DNA of 64,000 nt from Methylophaga sp. (GCA_002696735.1 NZSL01000007.1:383175-447174), one strand, 5' to 3'; positions 8,390-18,211 are shown, numbered from the stretch's first letter. Notes: a model not told the origin generated them from the sequence alone. Made by a program: numbers and translations.

Positions 8390-9552
8390 GACAGTCGCTC
8401 TTTAAAATCGCTGTAGCCAAAGCTTTTGACTACACGTAAATCATCGGTTTCGGAATTCCAAATAGCCAATGCCGGTAATTTGGTGCCATTAAATGTCGTG
8501 GTTTTAACCATGGTGTAATGGCTCATATCTTCAAATACTAGACGTTGACCAATTTCCAGTGGCTTATCAAAGCTGTAATCACCGATCACATCACCCGCCA
8601 GACAAGTTAATCCTCCCAATCGATAGGTATGTGAATTTTCATCAGGCAAACCTGCACCGGTGATATCCGGACGATACGGCATTTCCAACGTGTCGGGCAT
8701 ATGACAGGTAGCAGAGGTATCGAGAATCGCCTGATCAAGGTGATTCCAGCTGATATCGAGCACCTCGCAACTCAAAATACCAGTACCAATTGCCACCGCC
8801 TCACCCGGTTCCAGATATACTTCGACTTGATGCCGTTGTTTAAAATCCTGAACCAGTTGAATTAAACCATCGATGTTATAGCCATCAGCCGTAATATGAT
8901 GGCCACCACCAAAATTCACCCACTGCATCTGTGGCAGCAAATGGCCAAACTTCGCTTCCATAGCCGCCACAGTTCGCTGCAATGGTTCAAATCCTTGCTC
9001 ACATAAAGTATGAAAATGCAGCCCAGAAATACCATCCAATGCAGTTTCATCCAGTTGCGATAACGGAATGCCTAAACGTGAACCGGGAGCACACGGGTCA
9101 TAAATTGGCACTGCACCTTCAGAATGTTCTGGATTGATTCGTAAACCAAAATGCAAATCTGGACGCTGTTTTTGCATTGCCAGGCACTGATCACGAAACC
9201 GCAGCCATTGGCCACAAGAATTAAACACAATGTGGTGGGCAAAGGTCAGCAGTTCATCAATATCCTGTTGACTGAAGGCCGCAGCAAATACATGCACTTC
9301 CCCACCGTATTCTTCAAAACCAAGCCGAGCTTCATGCAAACCACTGGCGCAAGTGCCGCTCAGATATTTGGCGGTCAACGGTGCCAAAGACCACATTGAA
9401 AATGCTTTCAAAGCAGCCAGAACTTTTGCACCACTGGCCGTTTGCACATGATTCAGAATGCGTAAATTACGCTCAACAGCCACCTCGTCCACCACAAAAC
9501 AAGGCGACGGCAATCGAGATAAATCCAGCTTGGTAAAATCAGTAAATTGCAT
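8386..9552 (-). CDS. nspC: Carboxynorspermidine/carboxyspermidine decarboxylase
   Basis: A PLP-dependent, alanine-racemase-fold decarboxylase converting carboxy(nor)spermidine to (nor)spermidine. The product (388 residues) carries the early PLP-lysine region KVLAALKAFSMW, the HVFAAAFSQQDIDELL stretch, WVNFGGGHH and EPGEAVAIGTG, all characteristic of NspC rather than DapF/LysA decarboxylases. The ATG at 9552 is used; an upstream TTG at 9561 lies only 3 nt after its AGGT. It overlaps speB by 4 nt. Together with the dehydrogenase upstream it provides the S-adenosylmethionine-independent route to spermidine. Confidence 0.93.
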   Translation of the reverse strand: MQFTDFTKLDLSRLPSPCFVVDEVAVERNLRILNHVQTASGAKVLAALKAFSMWSLAPLTAKYLSGTCASGLHEARLGFEEYGGEVHVFAAAFSQQDIDELLTFAHHIVFNSCGQWLRFRDQCLAMQKQRPDLHFGLRINPEHSEGAVPIYDPCAPGSRLGIPLSQLDETALDGISGLHFHTLCEQGFEPLQRTVAAMEAKFGHLLPQMQWVNFGGGHHITADGYNIDGLIQLVQDFKQRHQVEVYLEPGEAVAIGTGILSCEVLDISWNHLDQAILDTSATCHMPDTLEMPYRPDITGAGLPDENSHTYRLGGLTCLAGDVIGDYSFDKPLEIGQRLVFEDMSHYTMVKTTTFNGTKLPALAIWNSETDDLRVVKSFGYSDFKERLS

Positions 9553-9601
9553 TATTTTCAAATACCTGAAAATGATAGTTAATTTGTATTATTAACACTT
9601 A

Positions 9602-9877
9602 TTAACCACAGAGACACGAAGATCACAGAGTTTTATCCGCAGATTACGCTAATTCTCGCAGATTATTTTTGCCGGGTTACGCTAAGCTCACCCGACCTAT
9701 GTTTTTAAAAAAATGTAGGTTGGGTTGAATTTATGAAACCCAATAAGACCCAGCAGAGTATATGATGTTGGGTTTCGCAAGCTCAACCCAACCTACATTA
9801 TTAAAATTAAAAATCTGCGTCCATCTGCGTAATCTGCGGATAAAAAAACTCTGTGCCCTATGTGTCTCTGTGGTTAA
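9602..9877. repeat. Composite nested palindromic repeat, copy B
   Basis: Fills the gap between nspC and the carboxyspermidine dehydrogenase gene. Same concentric layout as copy A: TTAACCACAGAGACACGAAG at the left, GTGTCTCTGTGGTTAA at the right end, an inner ATCCGCAGATTACGC / GCGTAATCTGCGGAT pair and a core of CGGGTT/AACCCGAC arms including GTAGGTTGGGTTGAATTTAT. It is clearly homologous to copy A over its whole length. It ends 4 nt beyond the stop codon of the dehydrogenase gene. Confidence 0.9.
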
Positions 9878-9881
9878 TGAA

Positions 9882-11081
9882 TCAATTGTCGAGATTGAAA
9901 TCATCCAGTTCAATCACTTCCCAAGGCAGTCCATATTTATTCATATCTTCCATAAATGGATCCGGATCAAACTGTTCAATGTTCCAGACGCCCGGTTTCT
10001 TCCACTTGCCTTCCAGCATCATTTTGGCGCCAATCATGGCCGGTACACCAGTGGTATAAGAAATCGCCTGCGACTGAACTTCAGCGTAACAATCCTGATG
10101 GTCTTTAATTTGATAGAGATACACAATTTTCTCTTTACCATCCTTAACACCCTTCACTACGCAACCAATACAGGTTTTACCTTTGGTACGTGGGCCAAGT
10201 GTTGAAGGGTCAGGTAATAAAGCTTTAAGGAACTGAATCGGTACAATCTGCTGACCGTTATAGTCAATTGGGTCAATACTGGTCATACCGACATTACCCA
10301 GTACTTCCAGATGTTTAAGATAGCTATCACCAAAGCTCATCCAGAACTGGGCACGTTTCAAAGTCGGGAAGTTGACTACCAGTGATTCCAGTTCTTCATG
10401 GTACATACGGTAAATATTGTAGTTACCAACCTCTTCTGGACAGGTAAAGCTGGCTTTTTTTGACATGGCCGGGGTGGTAACAAATTCACCATTTTCCCAG
10501 TGACGACACTCTGCCGTGACTTCCCGAATATTGATTTCCGGATTGAAGTTGGTGGCAAATGGATAACCATGATCGCCGCCATTGACGTCAATAATATCCA
10601 GCTCATGAATTTCATCGAAGTAATGTTTGGCAAGATAGGCAGTAAAGACGTTGGTGGCACCGGGATCAAAACCGCTGCCGAGTAATGCCATCAAACCGGC
10701 ATTTTCAAATTTTTCACGATAGGCCCACTGCCAGCTGTATTCAAACTTGGCGGTATCCAAAGGTTCGTAGTTAGCTGTATCTAGATAGTCAACACCAGCC
10801 GCCAGACAGGCGTCCATGATATGCAAATCCTGATAAGGTAACGCTACGTTGATGACCAGATCCGGTTTTTCCTTTTCCAGTAAAGCTGTCAGTTCTGGCA
10901 CGTTATCGGCATCGACCTGAGCAGTGCGGATTGGGCGATCCAGCTGCGCTGTTATGGCTTTACATTTGTCTTCATTACGGCTGGCCAGAATAATCTCTGA
11001 AAACACTTCCGGTAATTGGGCACATTTATGCGTAACGACGCCGCCAACACCACCGGCGCCAATAATGATCACTTTTGACAT
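9882..11081 (-). CDS. Carboxynorspermidine/carboxyspermidine dehydrogenase (saccharopine dehydrogenase family)
   Basis: An NADPH-dependent reductase that condenses aspartate beta-semialdehyde with a diamine (putrescine or diaminopropane) to give carboxy(nor)spermidine. The 399-residue product starts MSKVIIIGAGGVGGVVTHK, a Rossmann GxGGVGG fold, and continues with ASRNEDKCKAI, GSGFDPGATNVFTAYLA and VNGGDHGYPFATNFNPEINI, all typical of the LYS1-like CANSDH/CASDH family. AAGGA precedes the ATG. It follows speA by 24 nt. Putrescine from SpeA/SpeB is the likely substrate, giving carboxyspermidine. Confidence 0.92.
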   Translation of the reverse strand: MSKVIIIGAGGVGGVVTHKCAQLPEVFSEIILASRNEDKCKAITAQLDRPIRTAQVDADNVPELTALLEKEKPDLVINVALPYQDLHIMDACLAAGVDYLDTANYEPLDTAKFEYSWQWAYREKFENAGLMALLGSGFDPGATNVFTAYLAKHYFDEIHELDIIDVNGGDHGYPFATNFNPEINIREVTAECRHWENGEFVTTPAMSKKASFTCPEEVGNYNIYRMYHEELESLVVNFPTLKRAQFWMSFGDSYLKHLEVLGNVGMTSIDPIDYNGQQIVPIQFLKALLPDPSTLGPRTKGKTCIGCVVKGVKDGKEKIVYLYQIKDHQDCYAEVQSQAISYTTGVPAMIGAKMMLEGKWKKPGVWNIEQFDPDPFMEDMNKYGLPWEVIELDDFNLDN

Positions 11082-11105
11082 TGTTGAATCCTTATAAATC
11101 TGCAG

Positions 11106-13055
11106 TTATCTTTCAAAGAAGGTGTAGCCATTCATGCTGTCGCTGAAGGCACGTAACATTTGTTGACGCATTGGAACCGAAATCTTGCCATCTCGCACAG
11201 CTTGTTCAGCCAATTTCCGGAATTGTTCCTGCATTACTTTCGGATCGTATTCCACGTAGCTGAGTACATCGGCAATACTATCGCCATGAAACTCACGGAC
11301 AAAATCAAAGCTGCCATCCTCGTTAATATGCACACTGACCACGTTGGTATCACCAAACAGGTTATGCAAATCACCAAGGGTTTCCTGATACGCTCCAACC
11401 AGAAATACGCTCAGATAATATTCCTCACCCTCTATAAGTGGGTGTAATGGCAACGTTTTACGAATACCCTCTTCATAGGAAAACGAATCAATTTTGCCAT
11501 CACAATCACAGGTCATATCTGCGATGACCGCTGCGCGAGTGGGTTTTTCATTCAAGCGATGAATCGGCATGATGGGGAAGATCTGATCAATTGCCCAGAT
11601 ATCCGGCAACGATTGAAACAGACTGAAATTACCGTAATAAATATCGGACAGTAACTCTGGCAGACTTTCCAGTTCAGCAGAAACCCTGCGTGCCTGGGGC
11701 AACAATTCTGAGATTTTTTCCAAAATGGCCAATGAAACATTCTCGGCTAAAGCCCGTTCACGGAGAGTTGCCTGACCGTGATGGAATAACTCACGTAATT
11801 CATCACGATAATATATGGCATCGTTGTAACACTCCTGGAGGTTCTGCAGTTTTACATTATTCAGCACGGCATAGAGGTTCACCAGCATATCCGGACTATC
11901 ATCCGGAACAATCTCCGGAATCGTGCCAGGTTTATGATCACGGACTTCCAATACGTTAAATAACAACATGGAAGAATAGGCAATCAATGCCCGACCAGAT
12001 TCAGTAATGACGACTGGGTGTTCGATATCCAGCGGATCCAGACATTCCTGCAAGGTTTCGATAATGTTGTAGCAATATTCGTCCAGCCCGTAGTTCATAC
12101 TGTGTGTACTGTTCGAACGGGCACCTTCGTAATCGACTGCCAAACCGCCACCAAGGTCCATATAACCCATCGGTGCGCCTTCTTCGATTAAGCCGGTGTA
12201 AAAACGGCAGGCTTCCATTACGCCACTACGGATGTTACGGATATTGGGAATTTGTGAACCTAAGTGGCTATGCAGTAACTGCAGGCAATGCAACATATCG
12301 GCTTTTTTGAGCTGGTCGATAACTTCAAGCAGTGCATTGGTAGAGAGGCCAAAAATAGAACGGTCTCCACTGTCACCATTCCAATGACCTTCAACTGTCG
12401 AAGCCAGACGAATACGTAAACCTATCAGCGGATCAATCCCTAACGCTTTACTGCGTTCCAGAATAGTGGAGAGCTCCGTGGCGGTTTCCAATACAAAAAA
12501 GCATGGAATCCCCATTTGACGGGCATATAAACCCAGTTCAATAAATTCTTCGTCTTTATATCCATTACAGATAATCAAACTGTCATGGTCACGAAGCTGT
12601 GAAATAGCAATAATTAATTCGGCTTTACTGCCCGCTTCCAGACCATGATGGTAGCGACGACCATAATCAGCAATTTCCTCAATAACGTGGCATTGCTGAT
12701 TCACCTTGATTGGGAATACACCGCGATAGTGATTTTTATAGCCAGCTGTTTTAATCGCCCGGGCAAAAGCCTCGTTCAGTTGGGTAATTCGCAAATCCAG
12801 CAGGTTTTCAATGCGTAATACAGCGGGCATATCCAGGCCACGCTCTTTCATTCCATTAACAATATCGATCAATGGAACATGAATAGTCTTTTCACCAAAC
12901 TGCAAACTGACGACCGCATTGCCATCGGCGGAAATATCAAAATAATCCGTCCCCCAATCACGCACACCATAAAGCTTACTGCTATGTTGCGCACTCCACT
13001 CTTCAGGGGCAACATCAGGTGAGTGTGTATCAAGATTGGCATGGGTTTGTGTCAT
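11106..13055 (-). CDS. speA: Biosynthetic arginine decarboxylase
   Basis: Decarboxylates arginine to agmatine, the first step of putrescine synthesis. The 649-residue product (E. coli SpeA 658) shows the PLP-binding Lys117 in GVFPIKVNQ, the glycine-rich DLGGGLAVDYEG, and the C-terminal DMTCDCDGKIDSF segment with the substrate-contacting cysteine. It heads the polyamine block speA-dehydrogenase-nspC-speB, all on the minus strand. Upstream 13056-13164 contains no gene and should hold the promoter. Confidence 0.96.
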   Translation of the reverse strand: MTQTHANLDTHSPDVAPEEWSAQHSSKLYGVRDWGTDYFDISADGNAVVSLQFGEKTIHVPLIDIVNGMKERGLDMPAVLRIENLLDLRITQLNEAFARAIKTAGYKNHYRGVFPIKVNQQCHVIEEIADYGRRYHHGLEAGSKAELIIAISQLRDHDSLIICNGYKDEEFIELGLYARQMGIPCFFVLETATELSTILERSKALGIDPLIGLRIRLASTVEGHWNGDSGDRSIFGLSTNALLEVIDQLKKADMLHCLQLLHSHLGSQIPNIRNIRSGVMEACRFYTGLIEEGAPMGYMDLGGGLAVDYEGARSNSTHSMNYGLDEYCYNIIETLQECLDPLDIEHPVVITESGRALIAYSSMLLFNVLEVRDHKPGTIPEIVPDDSPDMLVNLYAVLNNVKLQNLQECYNDAIYYRDELRELFHHGQATLRERALAENVSLAILEKISELLPQARRVSAELESLPELLSDIYYGNFSLFQSLPDIWAIDQIFPIMPIHRLNEKPTRAAVIADMTCDCDGKIDSFSYEEGIRKTLPLHPLIEGEEYYLSVFLVGAYQETLGDLHNLFGDTNVVSVHINEDGSFDFVREFHGDSIADVLSYVEYDPKVMQEQFRKLAEQAVRDGKISVPMRQQMLRAFSDSMNGYTFFER

Positions 13056-13164
13056 CAGTATGACCCCCTTTGGCTTCAGTTAAATCGCGGGATTGTCACT
13101 ATTTTACGGATAAATTGCAAAAATATTATGACAGCACTACTACGTAACGAGATGAATCGCAGGC

Positions 13165-14220
13165 CTAGATAATTGGTTGCTCTTCTGGAACGCTGGTATC
13201 TGTTGATGGATCCAGATTGGTATTGAACGCCTCCACACTGTCCGCAACTTCGTCAGGGCGATTAAAACGCGCAATATGGAACAGCGCCTCACCCTCATTG
13301 ACCAGAGGAATATTGGTTCTGCCAATGATCACGCCACTACAGATTGCGACCACTTTGGTTTCCGATTTTTCATCACCATATGGGGCCGCGACCATTCCCA
13401 GAATATCGCCTTTGGTCACGTGGGCTCCCATAGGAACCAGCATTCTGAAAATTCCGCTTTGCGGTGCCCTCACCCAACTGCTTGAACGCGCGACAAATGG
13501 TTCTACCGGTTTTAAATGTTTCGTGCGTGATTCAGTCAACATGCCCAGCTTACGCATTACCGCCAATACGCCTCTGACACCAGCACGAATCGCCAGTTCA
13601 TTAAAACGTAATGCTTCACCGGCTTCATAGACGATAACCGGCACATTGGCCTGTTGACAGGCATAACGCAAAGAGCCCTCAATCAATCCTGAATTCAAAA
13701 TAACCGGGGCATTAAATGCTCTCGCCATTTCTTCAACGGCAGGATTATCCAACGCTGCACGAATCTGTGGCAGGTTATCGCGGTGAATGGCTGCAGTATG
13801 TAAATCTACGCCATGGGTACACTTATTCACCACCTCGCTCATAAAAAGATTGGCGAGGCGCGCCGCCAGAGAACCCTCTTCAGAACCGGGAAAACAGCGG
13901 TTTAAATCCCGGCGGTCTGGCAGATAACGCGTTTGATTGATAAAACCATATACGTTAACCACCGGGATGGTTATCAACGTCCCCTTAAGGCTTTTAAGCC
14001 GTTTACTTCTAACCAGCCGACGAATTATTTCCACGCCGACAATTTCATCTCCATGTACCGCACCGGACACAAATAAAACAGGCCCGTCACGTCGTCCACG
14101 CATCACCTGAACAGGCATACTCAAAGAGGTATGCATATACAAATCCGGTAGGGCTACATCAACTACTTTATTTTGTCCGGGGCCGATTTTTTGCCCGGCA
14201 ATAATCAACTCGTCAGGCAT
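13165..14220 (-). CDS. Succinylglutamate desuccinylase/aspartoacylase-family zinc hydrolase
   Basis: A 351-residue AstE/AspA-family metallopeptidase-like protein. Zinc-ligand motifs are visible: SGAVHGDEIVGVEI (His-x-x-Glu) and VDLHTAAIHRDNLPQ (His). A C-terminal beta-barrel includes TKGDILGMVAAPYGD. Its start codon overlaps the rimK stop by one base (TAATG), so it is translationally coupled to rimK. Genes of this type recur next to RimK and RimB in proteobacteria; a role in removing glutamates added by RimK, or in trimming another acyl-amino acid, is inference. Confidence 0.85.
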   Translation of the reverse strand: MPDELIIAGQKIGPGQNKVVDVALPDLYMHTSLSMPVQVMRGRRDGPVLFVSGAVHGDEIVGVEIIRRLVRSKRLKSLKGTLITIPVVNVYGFINQTRYLPDRRDLNRCFPGSEEGSLAARLANLFMSEVVNKCTHGVDLHTAAIHRDNLPQIRAALDNPAVEEMARAFNAPVILNSGLIEGSLRYACQQANVPVIVYEAGEALRFNELAIRAGVRGVLAVMRKLGMLTESRTKHLKPVEPFVARSSSWVRAPQSGIFRMLVPMGAHVTKGDILGMVAAPYGDEKSETKVVAICSGVIIGRTNIPLVNEGEALFHIARFNRPDEVADSVEAFNTNLDPSTDTSVPEEQPII

Positions 14221-15125
14221 TAACCACGGCCTTTGGTTTTAGTGGTTCCTGAAACAGAGTTCTTTTCAATAAAATCAATAATCAAACTGGCAATATCCTT
14301 ACCGGTTGCTGATTCGATACCTTCAAGCCCTGGCGAAGAATTAACCTCCATCACGACTGGTCCATGGTTCGAACGCAATAAATCCACACCGCACACATTC
14401 AGACCCATCGTTTTGGCTGCCCTGACAGCGGTAGCCCGCTCTGCCGGTGTAATGCGGATTAAATTGGCACTGCCCCCACGATGCAGATTGGATCGGAACT
14501 CGCCCTCTTTACCCTGGCGTTTCATTGCGGCAACCACTTTCTCACCCACTACAAAACAGCGAATATCCGCACCGCCGGCTTCTTTGATAAATTCTTGCAC
14601 CAAGATATTGGCTTTCATGCCCATAAAGGCTTCGATAACACTCTCAGCTGCCCCAGCAGTCTCTGCCAATACCACACCGATGCCCTGGGTACCTTCCAAT
14701 AATTTAATCACCAGCGGCGCACCACCGACCATCTTGATTAAATCGTCGACATCATCCGGACGATGTGCAAACCCCGTTACTGGCAGACCAATTCCGCGGC
14801 GTGACAGTAATTGCAGAGCGCGAAGTTTATCGCGTGAACGACTGATCGCCACTGACTCATTCAGTGGATATACATTCATCATTTCAAACTGGCGCAGTAC
14901 AGCAGTTCCGTAAAAGGTCACCGAAGCCCCGATCCGAGGAATCACCGCATCATAACCGGTCAGATTCTCGCCCTTGTAATGCACCTCCGGTTTCATCGAG
15001 GTGATATTCATATAACAACGCAGCACATCCAGCACATCCACTTCGTGACCTCGTGCCTCCGCTGCCTCAACCAATCGGCGAGTGGAATACAGCTTCGAAT
15101 TACGGGACAAAATGGCTATTTTCAT
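14220..15125 (-). CDS. rimK: Ribosomal protein S6-modifying glutamate ligase RimK
   Basis: An ATP-grasp ligase that adds glutamate residues to the C-terminus of ribosomal protein S6. The 301-residue product (E. coli RimK 300) opens [21 protein letters not shown] and contains the ATP-grasp signature [15 protein letters not shown], the [19 protein letters not shown] strand pair and the metal-binding [14 protein letters not shown]. It overlaps rimB upstream by 4 nt (ATGA) and touches the AspA-like gene downstream, so the three are one operon. Confidence 0.95.
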   Translation of the reverse strand: MKIAILSRNSKLYSTRRLVEAAEARGHEVDVLDVLRCYMNITSMKPEVHYKGENLTGYDAVIPRIGASVTFYGTAVLRQFEMMNVYPLNESVAISRSRDKLRALQLLSRRGIGLPVTGFAHRPDDVDDLIKMVGGAPLVIKLLEGTQGIGVVLAETAGAAESVIEAFMGMKANILVQEFIKEAGGADIRCFVVGEKVVAAMKRQGKEGEFRSNLHRGGSANLIRITPAERATAVRAAKTMGLNVCGVDLLRSNHGPVVMEVNSSPGLEGIESATGKDIASLIIDFIEKNSVSGTTKTKGRG

Positions 15126-15619
15126 GCAGATTCTCCATCAAGCGCTTCATCTCTAGGCGCTTGGGTAGTGTCGTGGAATGCGGGGCTTGCTTGATAGGAC
15201 AATGCCGGATTAACCAATATATTACCAGTCGTCATGGCAGTACGTCCCAGTAACATTCGAAACAACATAGTATCGCGATTGGTCAGGGTAATTTCAATCG
15301 GCCAGCTATGCCCGCCAACGCTCAGTGGCGTTTCAATTACATAACGTTTTTCTGTGTGACCACCCGAGTCAGTAACGTTGCGCTCGTCCTTAACTCGCGC
15401 TTCGCACCAGATTTCCGTCTCGGTATCATGTTGATTGGGATGCACCCCAAATCTTACCCAAAGCTCACCGTTCTTATCAATCGGCTCAACCGAAAAGGCA
15501 TGGATGGCGGAAGTTCGGGCTCCAGTATCCACCTTGGCTTTGATTTGTTGAATACCCAACTCAGGCAAGCTCAACCACTCTCGCCAGCCAACAGTGATTA
15601 TTTTTGGATAATTTTCCAC
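15122..15619 (-). CDS. rimB: RimK-associated retropepsin-like protease (RimB family)
   Basis: A small protein (165 residues from the GTG at 15619) of the retropepsin-like family annotated as ATP-dependent zinc protease. It has the aspartic-protease-like [13 protein letters not shown] motif and a later LLGRTAM psi-loop. GGGGA lies 5 nt before the GTG; an in-frame TTG at 15631 is the alternative. In Pseudomonas the rimABK operon uses RimB to modulate RimK output; here rimB and rimK overlap by 4 nt, supporting the same pairing. Confidence 0.82.
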   Translation of the reverse strand: MENYPKIITVGWREWLSLPELGIQQIKAKVDTGARTSAIHAFSVEPIDKNGELWVRFGVHPNQHDTETEIWCEARVKDERNVTDSGGHTEKRYVIETPLSVGGHSWPIEITLTNRDTMLFRMLLGRTAMTTGNILVNPALSYQASPAFHDTTQAPRDEALDGESA

Positions 15620-15777
15620 GGGATTCCCCAATTAAGAATTTATGGGGCAATTGAAAGCAATTTAGGGACAGCTGTCAAAAAGGATTTTAGATATTTCGGA
15701 TTTTAGTGAAACTTATATCTGATTTATAGTTATATCAATTATATTTTAATGTTGAAAATTAACCCGCTCCTTACAAA

Positions 15778-15803
15778 AAAAGCCCCGATGAATCGGGGCT
15801 TTT
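15778..15803 (-). terminator. Rho-independent terminator of pilA
   Basis: AAAAGCCCCGAT / ATCGGGGCTTTT with a 2-nt centre forms a strong hairpin, followed on the minus strand by a run of T. It lies just past the pilin stop codon (15825). Confidence 0.9.
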
Positions 15804-15824
15804 AACAAAATTCAACAATATTTA

Positions 15825-16232
15825 TTAGCAAAGGCCGGCTGCTAAGCAAGAGCCACCAACTGTCCATTGGATAGGTGCGGTTATACCATCTGGAGTTAAT
15901 GTATAATCATCATTAGCAGCATTAATATTTTGACTTGTAGCTGTAATAACACCATCAACCATTGTGACACTATTAACAAATCCAGATGCACCTACAGCAC
16001 CAGGAATACCATTAGAACCAGCATCAGCATCAGCTAAAGCCGTTAGGCGACCAGATTGAGCTGCAACTTCAAAAGCAATTTTATGAGGAGAAGTTGCTAA
16101 TACCACCTCAGAAAAACGGGCACGTTCAGTATATTGTTGGTACGCAGGCAAAGCGATTGCCGCCAAAATACCAATGATCGCGATAACAATCATTAATTCA
16201 ATTAATGTAAAACCTTGTTGTGTTTTTTTCAT
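15825..16232 (-). CDS. pilA: Type IV major pilin
   Basis: A 135-residue type IVa prepilin. The 7-residue leader MKKTQQG precedes the mature [20 protein letters not shown], with the invariant Glu5 needed for assembly; PilD would cleave after Gly7. The C-terminal disulfide loop is formed by Cys129 and the terminal Cys135 ([10 protein letters not shown]), an unusually short loop. The globular domain is Ala/Asn/Thr rich and lower in GC than neighbouring genes. A sigma-54 type promoter lies upstream and a strong terminator downstream, so it is monocistronic. The adjacent PglL/Wzy-like gene suggests the pilin is glycosylated. Confidence 0.93.
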   Translation of the reverse strand: MKKTQQGFTLIELMIVIAIIGILAAIALPAYQQYTERARFSEVVLATSPHKIAFEVAAQSGRLTALADADAGSNGIPGAVGASGFVNSVTMVDGVITATSQNINAANDDYTLTPDGITAPIQWTVGGSCLAAGLC

Positions 16233-16281
16233 ATTTCAATCTCCGTAAATAGACGACAAGCTTTGTGCTCCAAATTAATAG

Positions 16282-16297
16282 AGCACTCTCCATGCCA
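16282..16297 (-). promoter_or_regulatory. Sigma-54 (RpoN) promoter of pilA
   Basis: On the minus strand TGGCATGGAGAGTGCT gives the invariant GG and GC elements exactly 10 nt apart, matching the -24/-12 consensus TGGCAYG-N4-TTGCW with one mismatch. Initiation would fall near 16271, leaving about a 39-nt leader with GGAGA before the ATG. RpoN/PilR control of pilA is established in Pseudomonas and relatives. Confidence 0.75.
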
Positions 16298-16393
16298 ATG
16301 TTTTTTTATTTTTAAAAACAGTTAGTTAAGATTTAAATATTTATTTTCAATATTCGCAAATTACTCAGGCACGTCAGTTTATGACGTTTTTTG

Positions 16394-18103
16394 TCAGTTT
16401 CTTGCTAAACAATCTTTTTGTAGTTTAATTAAAACTTTATTTGCCGGGTAATACTCCAAACTTTTACGAATGGTTTCACAACGCTTTTCAGGCTTTTCCA
16501 TAGCAAAATAACCATTAATTACGTCTTCAAATAGTTTTAACTCTGGTTTTTTATTCAGTTCGTATTCAAACCAACTCACAACCTGAATAAGTTTTTCTGC
16601 ATCCTTTCTTACAATTGCATCATGCAGATGTGTTCGCATGACAATCTTCTCAGCATAGTTTTTGTAATACATATTACTTAACACATGATTAAGTTGGGGA
16701 GATTGCTGGGATTGAGTCAAATAGGTATATAGCTGCTGTTGCGCCAGTGCGGTTTGCCATAAAAAGACTAATGAAATGCTTAGCAAAAGCAGGATTAAAA
16801 CCCGAAGTGATTTATTCGCTGCATCACTAAGCAGATTCTGCTTGAATTTTAAATGATGGTTAAGTAATCCAAATAATAATGTTAACCAAATAAACCAGTG
16901 AAATGAGGATAGGTAAAAGGGATGCTCAACTTGTGTATGAAAAGTTATCGGTAGTAATAATGCAAGATAGGCAAGTATTCTTTGATGTTTATGTTTGAAT
17001 ACGAACCACAACACACTGAACATCGCTATAAGAATGCCCAGTAAAGCCAATAATCCTCCTTCAATGGCCCATTGCAAAAGTTCATTATGTGGATGGGCTA
17101 TATAACCTGGCATATTTGCAGTAGGATGTTGTTGATAAAACGCAGAAGAAGCCAAGCCAAATTTTTCCAGGAAACTGCCAATACCATGTCCTCTTATTGG
17201 GGCTTCAGAAAAAGCATCAAGAGAAATTCGGTAAATACTCAGACGTTGATCTGAATATTGCGCTGCTACCATTTGGTAAGATTTATCAAATGTTCTGTGT
17301 AACCCTTCTTTTGCTAACCAGCTGGCCACCACAATTAGCAATAAAGCAGAAACCATCGTTTTCCAGTTTTTACTGACTTGACTTCGATAGGCTATGAGCA
17401 ACATTAGTAATCCTAATACGCCTGATAACAGTCCTATTCTTGAACCTGTTGCAACCATCACATAAGCCGCAATACCTATGGTTAGTAGTAAAAAGACTTT
17501 TAGATAAAAACGCTTATAAGCAATCGGTCTTAAACAAAGATAAACTGAAACCAATATGCCGGTAGTCAGGAAACTGGCCATCACATTGACCTGTTGAAAA
17601 ACACCGGTAGCAGTCACTATCGAGGTACGTGGGATCCAATTCTGCAAAATTGGTAACTCAAACAATTGAATAACACCAACGAAACTATGGATAAGGGTTG
17701 CAATAGCAATCAGCAACAAAATCCTGTCGGTGTTTTTCAGCCGAAACTGAAATAATCCAAACAGAAAAATCACACCTGCCATTACATACACAATACGAAA
17801 CAGCCAGGTAATTGGATCCTGAACGCCAGCAAGTGCTGCAGCCAGCAGAATACCAACAGGTAAGGCCAAAAGACCTTTGTAATTTGCTGGAAGAATCAGC
17901 TTATCCTGCCCACAGAAATACCAGACTGAATAAGCAATAACTAATGTCGCCGCCGCCCAGACAGTAATATTAAATGGCAGATCAAACCCCGTACCGCCAA
18001 GACTGGAGGCCAGGTAAAAGGGAGATACCAGGAAGAGTAATGCCAATAACCATTCAATTGGCTGCTGCGGCAATAGTGGGTATTTTGAGAGATAACGCGA
18101 CAT
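16394..18103 (-). CDS. PglL/Wzy-family O-oligosaccharyltransferase or O-antigen ligase
   Basis: A 569-residue integral membrane protein with about a dozen hydrophobic segments. It has the Wzy_C-type periplasmic loop RGHGIGSFLEKFG and IAHPHNELLQWAIEGG, then a soluble C-terminal tail rich in YYPANKVLIKLQ-type helices as in the PglL subgroup. It should transfer a lipid-linked glycan to protein or lipid A in the periplasm. I use the ATG at 18103 (AGGGA in front, start MSRYLSKYPLL); a longer frame to 18166 has no good site. Its position next to pilA favours pilin glycosylation (TfpO/PglL). Confidence 0.82.
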   Translation of the reverse strand: MSRYLSKYPLLPQQPIEWLLALLFLVSPFYLASSLGGTGFDLPFNITVWAAATLVIAYSVWYFCGQDKLILPANYKGLLALPVGILLAAALAGVQDPITWLFRIVYVMAGVIFLFGLFQFRLKNTDRILLLIAIATLIHSFVGVIQLFELPILQNWIPRTSIVTATGVFQQVNVMASFLTTGILVSVYLCLRPIAYKRFYLKVFLLLTIGIAAYVMVATGSRIGLLSGVLGLLMLLIAYRSQVSKNWKTMVSALLLIVVASWLAKEGLHRTFDKSYQMVAAQYSDQRLSIYRISLDAFSEAPIRGHGIGSFLEKFGLASSAFYQQHPTANMPGYIAHPHNELLQWAIEGGLLALLGILIAMFSVLWFVFKHKHQRILAYLALLLPITFHTQVEHPFYLSSFHWFIWLTLLFGLLNHHLKFKQNLLSDAANKSLRVLILLLLSISLVFLWQTALAQQQLYTYLTQSQQSPQLNHVLSNMYYKNYAEKIVMRTHLHDAIVRKDAEKLIQVVSWFEYELNKKPELKLFEDVINGYFAMEKPEKRCETIRKSLEYYPANKVLIKLQKDCLARN

Positions 18104-18211
18104 AAGCTTCCCTGTTCTGGCGAATAAACAAAAAAGGATTATGTCGGCTGATTGATCGAGTGGCAAGGCGCGTTGGATAGAAACAACGACTATTTCATAT
18201 CAGCTGTATTT

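Noticed and set aside
7197-9877. Repeats A and B as ends of a composite transposon carrying speB and nspC
   Set aside because: No transposase or target duplication; a third copy elsewhere and the conserved pathway genes argue for independent extragenic elements.
12570-12590. CTGTCAT half site within speA
   Set aside because: Isolated half in coding sequence.
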